Positions 53,176 to 61,993 of a stretch of 64,000 nt of DNA are shown here, piece after piece. The stretch covers positions 30,003-94,002 of the forward strand of contig JAGCLA010000006.1 in the NCBI GenBank assembly GCA_017647225.1, written 5' to 3'. Every line of letters begins with the position of its first letter. The first letter of the stretch is position 1. The position numbers and the translations under genes are program-made. The DNA comes from Bacteroidaceae bacterium. Its GTDB lineage: Bacteria; Bacteroidota; Bacteroidia; Bacteroidales; Bacteroidaceae. Under the pieces are notes generated by a model. It was not told the DNA's origin, ran no database searches, and saw only the letters and a list, made by a program, of their open reading frames with translations.

Positions 53176-54750
53176 TTACAATCCTTGACGTATCTCCGGT
53201 AATTCATTCTGTACCAATTGCGGATTTTCTTCAAGTGCTTCATCGGGAATAGGTACAGTGTACATCAAATCTTTTTCGTTAAGAGTGTATTCTACGCTCT
53301 TGGTTGCACTTGTGTGCCAAACATGTTTAATCTCCGGCATACCCCAACGACGTAGGTCAAACCAACGATGTCCTTCGAAACAAAGTTCTCGTCTTCTTTC
53401 GTCCTTTATGAATTCAATGAGTTCATCCTGTCCCGAAACTTTAACATAGAAATTGTCTTCAGGGTCGAAACGGTGCTCACGAAGTGTTGTCAAAGTATTT
53501 ATGGCTTCTGTCAATCCTTCGCCTCCAATGTGTGCCTGTGCTTCGGCATAATTAAGATATGCCTCGGACAAACGTAGGCAACGACCGAATTTGCCGTCTG
53601 AAGTTGAAGTCTTTGGCAGGTATTCTGTTCCTACAAAAATTTTTCCGTATGCCATAGGTACAAGTTCTTCACTACCAAAAGCAGCCTTTACAATGTAGCG
53701 TTCCTTGCGTAGGTCGAATTTGTCATAAGTGTCCAACAAATCTTGAGATGCTCTAAAATATGCGTGCATAACTTGATTGTTATTTTTGGGATTTGTAGAA
53801 CCTGCACCATAGTGTACCCATCCGAACATATCATCTACACTGCCGTACATCCATATTGTTTCAGGTGAGTCGGCTATAGGGTAGTGTAAGTATGTACGTA
53901 CGGTCTCACCTTCGTTGTTCACTTCTGTGGTAGGAACTTCATTCAGGTCCTTGAGCTTGAAGTTCTTGTTGTCCATGACCAACTTTGCATATTTTGCAGC
54001 CTCCTCCCATTTTTCCATGTACAGGTATGTGCGTGACAGCATTAACTGTACCATAGGCCAATTAACGCGACGCTTTTTGTTATTATGCATGTTCTCCGGC
54101 AAGGATTTATAAATGTCATCTGCAGCGTGCAGGTCGCTCAAGATTTGGTCGTACACCTCTCCTACAGTTCTTCTCTTCAATGCATTTTCTTCGGCTTCCA
54201 TACCGCTTTTTAGTTTCAATGGCACACCTGGCGCATTACCTAAAGAATCAGGGTTTGCGTTATACGGTTGTCCGAAGATGTTTACGAGGTTAAAGTAATA
54301 AAATGCTCTTAATGCATGTGCCTGTGCCTTAACATAGTTTTTTAGATCTTCTGAATCTGTTACCTCTGGAAGGTAATCAAGTACGGCATTGGCTCCAAGT
54401 ATAAGTTCATAGTATTTTTCATACATGTTTGTATGTCCCGAATTCGCCGATTCCATACGTTTGAACATATCAGGTTGCCATGCGAAACCAGCCAGGTATT
54501 TGTTTTCGTTATAGTTGTCGTTAGGAATCTGGTATGGAGTAGCTTCAATATCATCATCCAATAACCCCAGGAATATATTGAATCCGCCCATATCGTTGCG
54601 CAGGTATGCTTCTCCTAACAATAATTCATTGAGCGAGGTCGCATCTTTGGGGACAAATTCACTTTTTGAATTAGGCTCAAGAAAATCCTCACATCCTGTC
54701 AATGCAAGTGTGATAAGTGTAATGGTAAAAATATTCTTAATATGTTTCAT
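53176..54750 (-). CDS. SusD/RagB-family outer membrane lipoprotein
   Basis: 524 aa. Lipobox ALTGC with Cys20. SusD features: the early LNELLLGEAYLRNDMG segment, TPR-type helices (LKNYVKAQAHALRAFYYFNL), DERRRELCFEGHRWFDLRRWG near the C-terminus and the closing IPDEALEENPQL. Forms the lid over the SusC barrel and captures the substrate at the cell surface. It lies 12 nt after susC. The substrate cannot be told; no glycosidase is in the operon. Confidence 0.95.
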   Translation of the reverse strand: MKHIKNIFTITLITLALTGCEDFLEPNSKSEFVPKDATSLNELLLGEAYLRNDMGGFNIFLGLLDDDIEATPYQIPNDNYNENKYLAGFAWQPDMFKRMESANSGHTNMYEKYYELILGANAVLDYLPEVTDSEDLKNYVKAQAHALRAFYYFNLVNIFGQPYNANPDSLGNAPGVPLKLKSGMEAEENALKRRTVGEVYDQILSDLHAADDIYKSLPENMHNNKKRRVNWPMVQLMLSRTYLYMEKWEEAAKYAKLVMDNKNFKLKDLNEVPTTEVNNEGETVRTYLHYPIADSPETIWMYGSVDDMFGWVHYGAGSTNPKNNNQVMHAYFRASQDLLDTYDKFDLRKERYIVKAAFGSEELVPMAYGKIFVGTEYLPKTSTSDGKFGRCLRLSEAYLNYAEAQAHIGGEGLTEAINTLTTLREHRFDPEDNFYVKVSGQDELIEFIKDERRRELCFEGHRWFDLRRWGMPEIKHVWHTSATKSVEYTLNEKDLMYTVPIPDEALEENPQLVQNELPEIRQGL

Positions 54751-54762
54751 AGTCGTTGCTTC

Positions 54763-57700
54763 TTATAATCCTACACTTAATCCTAATGAATACACACGTG
54801 GTTGTATGCTATATCCTAACTCGGGGTCATAACCTCTCCACTCTTTGCTTGCGATAACAAACAGGTTGTTTACGTTTGCACTGAGTGTGATGTGCGACAA
54901 TTTTATCTTCTGACACCAATTGCGTGGGAAACTATATGATAGCGAAATCTGTGTACAGCGTAGGAACGATGCACTTGCCACTCTTATGTCCGACTGTGCC
55001 CACATTGAGTAGATGTCGCTATACAAACCATTAGGAAGGTTTAGGTTGTACAAATCTATGATAGATGTATAAAGTGCCGGTATATTTGTGTGCGCCTCAT
55101 CGCCTGGGTTTTTCCAACGGCCGTTCAACTCTGTCGATAGGTTGCTGAAAATATCAGGCATCTGTCCGTTTGTAAATGTCGAATATGGGTTTGGCAAACG
55201 CTTTTTTGCACCAAGGATTGCAGCAAAGTCAACTCCGAGGTTGAATCCTTTCCAACGGATACGTGTGTTGAAACCGCCGGTGAAGTCCGGTTCGTTTTGT
55301 CCCGAATATACAAGGAATGTTGTCGGGTCAACGCTACCGTCGCCATCAACATCATCATATGTGGCTTTGTAGAATGTGGGGTAGCCATTATAATGGTCTA
55401 ATCCTGTAAACTTATATGACCAGAATGCTGACAGCGGATAGCCTTTTTTCAACGGACGGTCGCTACTTCCGTTAAGGAAGTCAATATGTGTCAATTCGTC
55501 AGCCTTTGCTGTGCGGTCATCAGCTTCCGAACGGTTTCTGTTCTTGCTGGCGTTTATACCGATAGTCCATGCGAAATTCTTTCCTCTGATAGGTGTATAG
55601 TTTGCACTGAACTCAAAACCTTCATTTGTGATAAGACCGCCATTCAAAGGCATAGAACTCATACCATACTCTTGTGCAATATCCTGTCGTATGATGGCAT
55701 TACTGCGTTTCATATAGTATTCCATGTTCATGGTTATACCGAACAATGAAATGTCGGCACCCACGTTTACGGTCTTTGTGCGCTCCCATTTGAGCAACTT
55801 GTTAGGCAAACTTGAAATCGTTAGGTAGTATTCGCTGTAACTTGGCAACATACCTTGATAGGTTACAAGCAAGTCCGGACTTATGGAATTTACCACATTG
55901 CCTTGAATACCGTATGTGGCACGTATGTTGAATTGCTCAAGCCAAGGAATGTATTTCATAACCAGAGGCTCTTGTGCAATTTTCCATGAAGCACCGAAAG
56001 ACCATGTCGGGTCGAACTGCTTGTTTACATCCTGACCAAAACGGTTAGATGCATCGGAACGGACATTCATGTTTATGACATAACGGTTCATGAACGAATA
56101 TGCTACAATACCGAAGAATGACAAGTAGTTTGTTACGGTTGAAGTCTTGTTCCATGCGCCACCATTGTAGAGTGATTGCAACGCTCCCCATCCGATGCTT
56201 ACGTCCTGTCCTATAGGCTTGAAGTTTTCGGGTAGTGTAGGAGAAATCAAAACCTGTCCACGCTCCGGAACATATCCCCAAACGGTGTTGCTTGCGCTCT
56301 CGCCTTTGCTTGAACGAACCTCTACACCGACCATCGTATTCAAACGGTGGTTTTCATTGAACTCTTTGGAGAATTGCAGACGGTGAGATGTGCTATATGA
56401 CACACTTTCGGAGTTCGATTGCCTGAGAAGTCCTCCATGAGGCATTAATGCTGCATTATATTTTTCCGAACCTGATTCCTCACTGCCGTATGCGTAACCT
56501 CTGTATAGTTGCTCGATTGATGCGGTCTTCTCGCCTTGATAGCTTTCGCTGTTGTTGCCGCTCAATGCAAAACTTGCTGTTCCTTGGTAAGTCAACCAAC
56601 TCAAGATCTTGTACGAAATGTTGGCCGAAGCATTGAACATGCTACCAACGTTTGTCGAATATGAGTTTTCCAATTCGTTGAATACGTTGTATGAATATTG
56701 GTTATGTCCGCCAAGTTTTGTGTTGTATTGGTATTGATAATACTTTGAATAGAAAGTACGTTCACCGTTATCTTCGTAAGCCGGAAGCGCCCTGTTTGTG
56801 TTAAGGGCGTATGTGTATGGGTTAACGCCTGCATATCCGTATGAGTTTCTTACGCTACCGTTCAACTGTACGTTTACGCTTAGCTTGTCGGTTATATTGC
56901 TGTTTATGCTCAATCGTGTAGTCAACTGGTTGTTTTCGTTGCCAATCTCCATACCTTTGTTGTCCTGGTAACCGACAGAAGCGTTGTATGTGTATTTGTC
57001 TGTACCGCCCGAAACGCTCAAATTATGGCTCTGGCTGATAGAATTGCGTGTCAAGAGGTCGAACCAGTCGGTGTTTACAGTTTCAAGGCGCTGAAGGTAT
57101 GTCGAGAATTGCTCTTCTGTAATCATACGCTGATTGAACATTGCCATCAATCCTTCGTATGTGTAAATCTGTGGCAGAGGAGTGTCCTGGTAACGTACAC
57201 CGGCTTCGTATGCCTCTTTACTGAATTGTATGCGCTCTTGTGAGTTCATCAAGTCGTATATGGCGTATGATGGACGTTCTCTTACCGAAACGTTGGTGTT
57301 GTAGTTTACGCTTATGCGTCCCGGAGTACCTTTCTTGGTTGTAATCACGATAACACCGTTTGAAGCCTTTGAACCATAAACGGCTGTGGCAGATGCGTCC
57401 TTGAGTACGGTGATGTTGTCGATATCCTGTGGGTTGAGCCATGAAATCTGGTTACCGATAAGCTCTTTCATGTCGCCGGTAATAGACGAACTCATATCAA
57501 TGTGAAGAGCGTCTTCCTGAATTACGCCATCGACAACCCATAGCGGGCTTGTGTTACCAAGAATGGTCGATGCACCACGGATTGTGATTTTTGGTGTAGC
57601 ACCGACACGTGCCGACGAATTGACAACTGTCATACCGGCAATCTTACCCTGCAACATCTGGTCAACGCTCTGGTATGCAGGCATCATGATGTCTTCGGCT

Positions 57701-58122
57701 TTTACGGTTGTGAAGGCACCGACCATATCCTTACGTGGCAGGCGTGCATAACCGTCCTCGACAATTGTTACCTCCTCAAGCATTCCTTCGTCGGGGAGCA
57801 ACTGTATCTCGAGAGTTGTGTTTACGTTCTTGCTTGTCAGCTTGATAGTTTTGTCTTTTGAACCGATGTAGCTGACAACAAGGTCTGTTTCGCCCTTTTC
57901 GAGATTGACGTTGATTTTGAATTCACCATCAATACCGGTGCTTGTGCCTCTTACCATATCCTTGCCTTTCATTATGACAACGCTTGCGCCGGGCAATGAT
58001 TCGCCGTTTTCATCAACGACAATACCTGTTACCACATTGCCACTCTGAGCAAACAGACCGGTAACGCTGAAAAGGCAGAATATTAGGCTTAAAACTCTGA
58101 TTATTACCAATTTAGTCTTCAT
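54763..58122 (-). CDS. SusC/RagA-family TonB-dependent transporter
   Basis: 1119 aa. Signal peptide, then a carboxypeptidase-regulatory-like domain (VVTGIVVDENGESLPGASVV), the plug with KITIRGASTILGNTSPLWVV and the signature ATAVYGSKASNGVIVITTKK, and a 22-stranded barrel ending in a C-terminal strand. Imports a large substrate using TonB energy, together with the SusD lid encoded next. First gene of a five-gene operon running to 48796. No ECF sigma/anti-sigma pair, hybrid two-component sensor or SusR-like gene is next to it. Confidence 0.96.
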   Translation of the reverse strand: MKTKLVIIRVLSLIFCLFSVTGLFAQSGNVVTGIVVDENGESLPGASVVIMKGKDMVRGTSTGIDGEFKINVNLEKGETDLVVSYIGSKDKTIKLTSKNVNTTLEIQLLPDEGMLEEVTIVEDGYARLPRKDMVGAFTTVKAEDIMMPAYQSVDQMLQGKIAGMTVVNSSARVGATPKITIRGASTILGNTSPLWVVDGVIQEDALHIDMSSSITGDMKELIGNQISWLNPQDIDNITVLKDASATAVYGSKASNGVIVITTKKGTPGRISVNYNTNVSVRERPSYAIYDLMNSQERIQFSKEAYEAGVRYQDTPLPQIYTYEGLMAMFNQRMITEEQFSTYLQRLETVNTDWFDLLTRNSISQSHNLSVSGGTDKYTYNASVGYQDNKGMEIGNENNQLTTRLSINSNITDKLSVNVQLNGSVRNSYGYAGVNPYTYALNTNRALPAYEDNGERTFYSKYYQYQYNTKLGGHNQYSYNVFNELENSYSTNVGSMFNASANISYKILSWLTYQGTASFALSGNNSESYQGEKTASIEQLYRGYAYGSEESGSEKYNAALMPHGGLLRQSNSESVSYSTSHRLQFSKEFNENHRLNTMVGVEVRSSKGESASNTVWGYVPERGQVLISPTLPENFKPIGQDVSIGWGALQSLYNGGAWNKTSTVTNYLSFFGIVAYSFMNRYVINMNVRSDASNRFGQDVNKQFDPTWSFGASWKIAQEPLVMKYIPWLEQFNIRATYGIQGNVVNSISPDLLVTYQGMLPSYSEYYLTISSLPNKLLKWERTKTVNVGADISLFGITMNMEYYMKRSNAIIRQDIAQEYGMSSMPLNGGLITNEGFEFSANYTPIRGKNFAWTIGINASKNRNRSEADDRTAKADELTHIDFLNGSSDRPLKKGYPLSAFWSYKFTGLDHYNGYPTFYKATYDDVDGDGSVDPTTFLVYSGQNEPDFTGGFNTRIRWKGFNLGVDFAAILGAKKRLPNPYSTFTNGQMPDIFSNLSTELNGRWKNPGDEAHTNIPALYTSIIDLYNLNLPNGLYSDIYSMWAQSDIRVASASFLRCTQISLSYSFPRNWCQKIKLSHITLSANVNNLFVIASKEWRGYDPELGYSIQPRVYSLGLSVGL

Positions 58123-58350
58123 GGTTATAATTAGTTCTTAATTAGTCTGTTATTAATTTTGCTAAATTAATGTTTTTTTTTGTTTTTACCGCAATAAAAA
58201 ATAAAAATAACAATGTTAATTTTTTACCGAATTGGCTTTTGTGTTGTGATAATGTTGTGAAAAGATGTGTTTTCGTGGAATAAAGTAAATTTTTGTAACT
58301 CTTCTTAAGTGATGGAATTCCTCTTTATTTGTTAATTATTTTTACAAGAA
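58123..58350 (-). other. AT-rich leader region of the SusCD operon
   Basis: No gene here. The stretch is strongly AT-rich with homopolymer T runs; no clear TANNTTTG -7 element was found on the reverse strand, unlike most other gene starts in the window. Transcription may depend on an alternative sigma factor or the promoter may be too degenerate to see. Confidence 0.4.
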
Positions 58351-58376
58351 AATAGGCAAGCATCGGCTTGCCTATT
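58351..58376 (-). terminator. Intrinsic terminator of the wecB-nudix operon
   Basis: 11-bp stem (58351-58361 with 58366-58376), loop ATCG, followed on the reverse strand by TTCTTGTAAAAATAATT. 42 nt after the Nudix stop codon. Confidence 0.85.
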
Positions 58377-58417
58377 TATCTGTATATTGCTAAATATCTT
58401 AATTCCCGTTCTTCTTT

Positions 58418-58933
58418 TCAGATATTGCTTATCGTATCTCTGATTTTTAGTAATTCCTGCTCGAAATTAGGGGTTAGAATGTTTTTGTTGAATGATTCGT
58501 CAATTTCATCAAGATTCCAGAACCGTCCTCCATCAAGTTCTTCGGTAGGCATTATGTCGCCATCGAAATGTGTGATATATACATAGATAAGTTCCTTTTC
58601 ACATTCGCTTTCAAATAAATAACTTAAAAGGAATTTGGGGACGAAATCTTTTATTCCAACCTCTTCCAATGTTTCTCTTTTCAGAGCATCAAGTATGCTT
58701 TCTCCATAAGCGATGTGTCCTCCTACAGCAGTGTCCCATTTTCCGGGTTGAATGGTTTTCCATGTAGGTCTTCGTTGAAGATATATTCTGCCACACTTGT
58801 CAAAAATGTGTAAATGAACAACAGGATGTAATAATTTGTTACCGTTGTGACATTCTCCTCTTGTAGCCTTTCCAATGATATTTCCATCGTTGTCAACCAA
58901 TGGGAGCATCTCGTTGTTGTTGTCGCTTTTCAT
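58418..58933 (-). CDS. Nudix hydrolase (IDI/YfcD-like)
   Basis: 171 aa. Complete Nudix box from Gly72 to Ile94: GHIAYGE, seven residues, then RETLEEVGI. The N-terminal part (LPLVDNDGNIIGKATRGECH, HPVVHLHIFDKCGRIYLQRR) resembles the isopentenyl-diphosphate isomerase-like Nudix group that includes E. coli YfcD. Hydrolyses a nucleoside-diphosphate-linked or related pyrophosphate compound; the exact substrate is unknown. Starts 2 nt after the wecB stop, so it is co-transcribed and could clean up a nucleotide-sugar product. Confidence 0.92.
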   Translation of the reverse strand: MKSDNNNEMLPLVDNDGNIIGKATRGECHNGNKLLHPVVHLHIFDKCGRIYLQRRPTWKTIQPGKWDTAVGGHIAYGESILDALKRETLEEVGIKDFVPKFLLSYLFESECEKELIYVYITHFDGDIMPTEELDGGRFWNLDEIDESFNKNILTPNFEQELLKIRDTISNI

Positions 58934-58935
58934 AT

Positions 58936-60108
58936 TTATCTCAAAGCATCAATAATTCTTCCACAAGCCAATCCATCACCATAAGGATTTATGGCCTTGC
59001 TCATAGTGTCATAGTAGTCTTGATTGTCTAAAAGAGCAGAAACCTCAGAAACTATCTTCTCGTAGTCGGTACCTACAAGCTTTACAGTGCCGGCTACCAT
59101 AGCTTCTGGGCGTTCGGTTGTGTCACGCATCACAAGCACAGGTTTTCCCAAGCCTGGAGCCTCTTCCTGAATACCCCCGCTATCGGTTAATACAATTGTG
59201 GATTTTTCCATCAAATAAACGAATGAAAGATATTCCAATGGCTCTATAAAGAACATATTGCCCTTTCTAATATCCTCCTTTTGTGGGATGGAAGGGGTGG
59301 GGCCAAATACCTCATGGATTGGCTTGCGTACATTCGGATTCAAATGCATTGGATATACAAAATCGACATCAGGATATTTCTGTGTCAAATCTTTGATAGC
59401 TGTACACATATTGATGAAACCGTCACCGAAATTTTCTCTTCTGTGGCCTGTTATCAAAACCAATTTCTTGCCATTCTGCAAGCGATTTACGTCATATCCG
59501 GCTGTAAACAGAACGTTTTTCAACTCCGATTCCAAAGAATTGTCAGACTTTATTTTGTCAATCACCCAGTACAAAGCATCAATAACAGTGTTTCCCGTAA
59601 CAGCAATAGCCGAATCCGGCACGTTCTCATCAAGCAGGTTCTGACGGCTCAGTTGAGTGGGTGAAAAATGATAAGTAGCAATACGGCTTGTTATCAAACG
59701 GTTCATCTCTTCGGGCCATGGACTATAAATGTTGTGAGTACGAAGACCGGCTTCGACATGTCCTACAGGTATCTGCTGGTAGAAAGCTGCTAATGCCGCT
59801 GCAGTGCTTGTTGTTGTGTCGCCATGCACCAATACTACGTCAGGCTGTGCCTCCTTCAATACATCGCGCATACCAACCAATACACGTGCCGTAACGTCAT
59901 ACAAATCCTGTCCCTGCTTCATGATGTTCAAGTCATAATCAGGTTGTATTTCGAACAGATGAAGCACCTGGTCCAGCATTTCACGGTGCTGGCCGGTGAC
60001 ACATACAATGGTTTCAAAATTTTCAGGGTATTTTTGGAACTCCTTTACCAGCGGTGCCATTTTTATGGCTTCGGGGCGGGTTCCAAAGACTAACATTATT
60101 TTTTTCAT
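58936..60108 (-). CDS. wecB: UDP-N-acetylglucosamine 2-epimerase (non-hydrolysing)
   Basis: 390 aa. Starts [20 protein letters not shown]; carries [70 protein letters not shown] and [19 protein letters not shown], all hallmarks of the bacterial enzyme. Converts UDP-GlcNAc to UDP-ManNAc for surface polysaccharide synthesis. No other capsule genes are adjacent. Predicted leader of about 80 nt begins with a stem-loop. Confidence 0.96.
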   Translation of the reverse strand: MKKIMLVFGTRPEAIKMAPLVKEFQKYPENFETIVCVTGQHREMLDQVLHLFEIQPDYDLNIMKQGQDLYDVTARVLVGMRDVLKEAQPDVVLVHGDTTTSTAAALAAFYQQIPVGHVEAGLRTHNIYSPWPEEMNRLITSRIATYHFSPTQLSRQNLLDENVPDSAIAVTGNTVIDALYWVIDKIKSDNSLESELKNVLFTAGYDVNRLQNGKKLVLITGHRRENFGDGFINMCTAIKDLTQKYPDVDFVYPMHLNPNVRKPIHEVFGPTPSIPQKEDIRKGNMFFIEPLEYLSFVYLMEKSTIVLTDSGGIQEEAPGLGKPVLVMRDTTERPEAMVAGTVKLVGTDYEKIVSEVSALLDNQDYYDTMSKAINPYGDGLACGRIIDALR

Positions 60109-60159
60109 CTCTTATTTCTTAACATATTACAGAAATAAAGAATAACTTTATCATTCAGT

Positions 60160-60205
60160 CCCTCATAAACTATAATAGGTTATGAGGGTTAATAGTACAA
60201 AAATA
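60160..60205 (-). promoter_or_regulatory. -7 element and 5'-leader hairpin of wecB
   Basis: Reverse strand TATTTTTG at 60205-60198 (TANNTTTG). Just downstream, CCCTCATAA (60160-60168) pairs with TTATGAGGG (60180-60188), so the predicted mRNA starts with a 9-bp hairpin. It could protect the 5' end or act as an operator. The rest of 60109-60271 is AT-rich with nothing else recognised. Confidence 0.5.
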
Positions 60206-60271
60206 GAGATAAAGATTTAATTTACATATTTTTTATAGGAAAATCCATTTGTAAGTCATAAGTAAAAACAA

Positions 60272-60304
60272 AAAAGAGAAGAATTCGTCGAATTCTTCTC
60301 TTTT
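60272..60304 (-). terminator. Strong terminator hairpin upstream of wecB, without an obvious parent gene
   Basis: 16-bp stem (60272-60287 with 60289-60304) containing GAATTCG, followed on the reverse strand by TTGTTTTTAC. It would stop a transcript from the right, but no minus-strand gene ends here. It shares ACGATTGG plus AAAAGAG plus AATTC with the sequence behind tRNA-Leu at 63903-63926. Confidence 0.75.
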
Positions 60305-60336
60305 CCCAATCGTACAGAGAGAAACTTGTTACATCT

Positions 60337-60459
60337 ATGCCGTGGCAAGAAATTGTCGGCGAAGCCAACAACTTTATGAAAGACTTTCTAAAGGTAGTAG
60401 ATTTCGTTCATTACTTGAAAGCGGAGGGTTACGATATGGTAACTTTTTGTAAAAAATGA
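60337..60459 (+). CDS. Possible 40-codon ORF or gene remnant
   Basis: ATG at 60337, stop at 60457-60459. The peptide starts MPWQEIVGEANNFMKD and ends DMVTFCKK, with a helical, protein-like composition. The frame is open upstream to 60262 without a start, which would fit the tail of a degraded gene. No promoter of its own is visible and no homologue is recognised. It lies between the orphan terminator and the promoter of the 355-aa gene. Confidence 0.25.
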   Translation: MPWQEIVGEANNFMKDFLKVVDFVHYLKAEGYDMVTFCKK

Positions 60460-60471
60460 TGTTTTATGTGT

Positions 60472-60503
60472 TTTGCGTATATGATTAGAAGATGTTAGAT
60501 TTG
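60472..60503 (+). promoter_or_regulatory. Promoter of the 355-aa gene
   Basis: TTTG (60472-60475), 20-nt spacer, TAGATTTG (60496-60503): exact consensus, about 20 nt before the ATG. Confidence 0.75.
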
Positions 60504-60523
60504 TACATCAAATTTTATCTATT

Positions 60524-61591
60524 ATGTGTATGGAATCTAAATTATGCGCAATATGTAATAGCAGAGAAGCTAATAAAACAAATTCTCATATTATTCCAAG
60601 CTTCTTAGTTACTATGGTTGGAAGCTCTGACAAAAGTTATAAAAGGAATAAAGAAATTTTGTACGAAATTTATGGTGCAATTACAAAATCATATATAGGT
60701 AATGAGGTGAGCCCTGATTATGTTGAAAATAACTTTGGCGAACTTTCTGATGAGGAACTTGAGGATTATAAACAAACATATGTTGCTAGGGATTTTATAT
60801 TTTGTTCATATTGTGAAAAAAAACTAGCAGATTTATTAGAGTCTCCTTATCGAAATTCCTTATTTGAAAATAGAAAAGTAGAAACTCATATATCCTATTT
60901 CTTTTGGTTGTCTGTTATATGGAGAATGGCAAAGTTTGATATGCTATCTTTAAAATTGCCTACTCATATTGTTAGTGCAATGGGGAAAAGGCTTAATTCT
61001 TATATAAAGGCAAGGGTTTTAAAAGGAGATTTATCATACATAATGCAAAATTTACCATTTGATTATTGTATTGTTTATTGTAAGGATTATTGTAAAGTGG
61101 GGTCTGGATTTATTTATTCAGATTACGATAAAAAGGAGAAAACATTATTACTGATATTGGGCGATGTTGCAGTTTATGTTTTTTTTGGAAAGACTAATAA
61201 ATTCAAATTAGCAAAATATTATGGTTTAGCCAATGTGTTTTCACAAGCTAAAACCTATAAAGCATTGATGAAAGAGCAAGTATGCAATGTGGAAATTTCT
61301 TGTTTTGAAAAAGTTTCTGAACGAGTTGTGAAAATTAATCAACCTTTTGTCATAGAAGAAAAGAAAAAAATGATTTTAAACTTTTGGAAAATTGTAAAAG
61401 AACGCTATATGCAATTCTTACCAAATAATCCATCTGAAGAATTTATGTCTGTCGTTTTTAATACGATATATTCAAATGAATTTAAAGTTGGTGAAAAGGA
61501 GAGTTATAAACATCTAGCCTATGCTTTTTCAAAAGCTCTTTCTTTAGTTTATGGAGTTCAAATTATAAAGTCAAATGGTGAATTGATTTAA
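60524..61591 (+). CDS. Uncharacterised protein with zinc-ribbon and SHIIP motif (HNH-like)
   Basis: 355 aa. Two CxxC pairs frame a short N-terminal module: CAIC (Cys8, Cys11), then NSHIIPSFL (His22) and CSYC (Cys94, Cys97). The CxxC/SHIIP/CxxC pattern recalls treble-clef HNH-type nucleases, though a complete HNH triad is not evident. The remaining 250 residues are mixed helix and strand, Lys- and Tyr-rich, with no known domain recognised. The gene is much more AT-rich than wecB, and has its own consensus promoter and terminator. Context, beside a tRNA and another orphan gene, suggests acquired DNA; a defence role is a guess. Confidence 0.6.
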   Translation: MCMESKLCAICNSREANKTNSHIIPSFLVTMVGSSDKSYKRNKEILYEIYGAITKSYIGNEVSPDYVENNFGELSDEELEDYKQTYVARDFIFCSYCEKKLADLLESPYRNSLFENRKVETHISYFFWLSVIWRMAKFDMLSLKLPTHIVSAMGKRLNSYIKARVLKGDLSYIMQNLPFDYCIVYCKDYCKVGSGFIYSDYDKKEKTLLLILGDVAVYVFFGKTNKFKLAKYYGLANVFSQAKTYKALMKEQVCNVEISCFEKVSERVVKINQPFVIEEKKKMILNFWKIVKERYMQFLPNNPSEEFMSVVFNTIYSNEFKVGEKESYKHLAYAFSKALSLVYGVQIIKSNGELI

Positions 61592-61634
61592 TTTGACAAG
61601 GTTGGTAATGGTATCAAATCTTAAAACATCATTT

Positions 61635-61658
61635 ACGCCCCCTCGTGGGGCGTTTTTG
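61635..61658 (+). terminator. Terminator of the 355-aa gene
   Basis: ACGCCCC (61635-61641) with GGGGCGT (61647-61653), loop CTCGT, followed by TTTTG. Confidence 0.88.
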
Positions 61659-61816
61659 TCTATAAAACCTCTATCGCTATTGCAAATTTAGTTTATAGTA
61701 GTTTGAGTAAAAACAGTTTTTTATTTCAGGTAAAAATAATTTTTTCAAAAAAAGTTACTTACTATTTACTCTTTTTCTACTTAACCTAATATTTTATGTT
61801 AGAATAATACAAAAAG

Positions 61817-61863
61817 AATGTATCAATACGACCAATTTTAAGGTTATATTGATACATTTTTAT
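61817..61863. terminator. Long AT-rich hairpin in the 61592-61993 gap
   Basis: AATGTATCAATA (61817-61828) pairs with 61847-61858, 18-nt loop, T/A runs on both sides. May end the minus-strand 493-aa gene, although it lies 135 nt beyond the stop. The rest of the 402-bp gap is AT-rich with no gene or RNA recognised. Confidence 0.55.
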
Positions 61864-61993
61864 TTTAATACAAATACAGTTCACATAAAATATTTGATTA
61901 GCAATCGTGTGTTAAAACAAAATTAGAAGTTGGTAGTCTGTAAAGTAAACAGTGCGCATGATTAATATAAAAAATATTTAAATGTCCTAGATA

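Noticed and set aside
58123-58417. Sigma/anti-sigma genes or a riboswitch upstream of susC
   Set aside because: The region holds only AT-rich sequence and a terminator of the neighbouring operon; no gene or conserved RNA fold was recognised.
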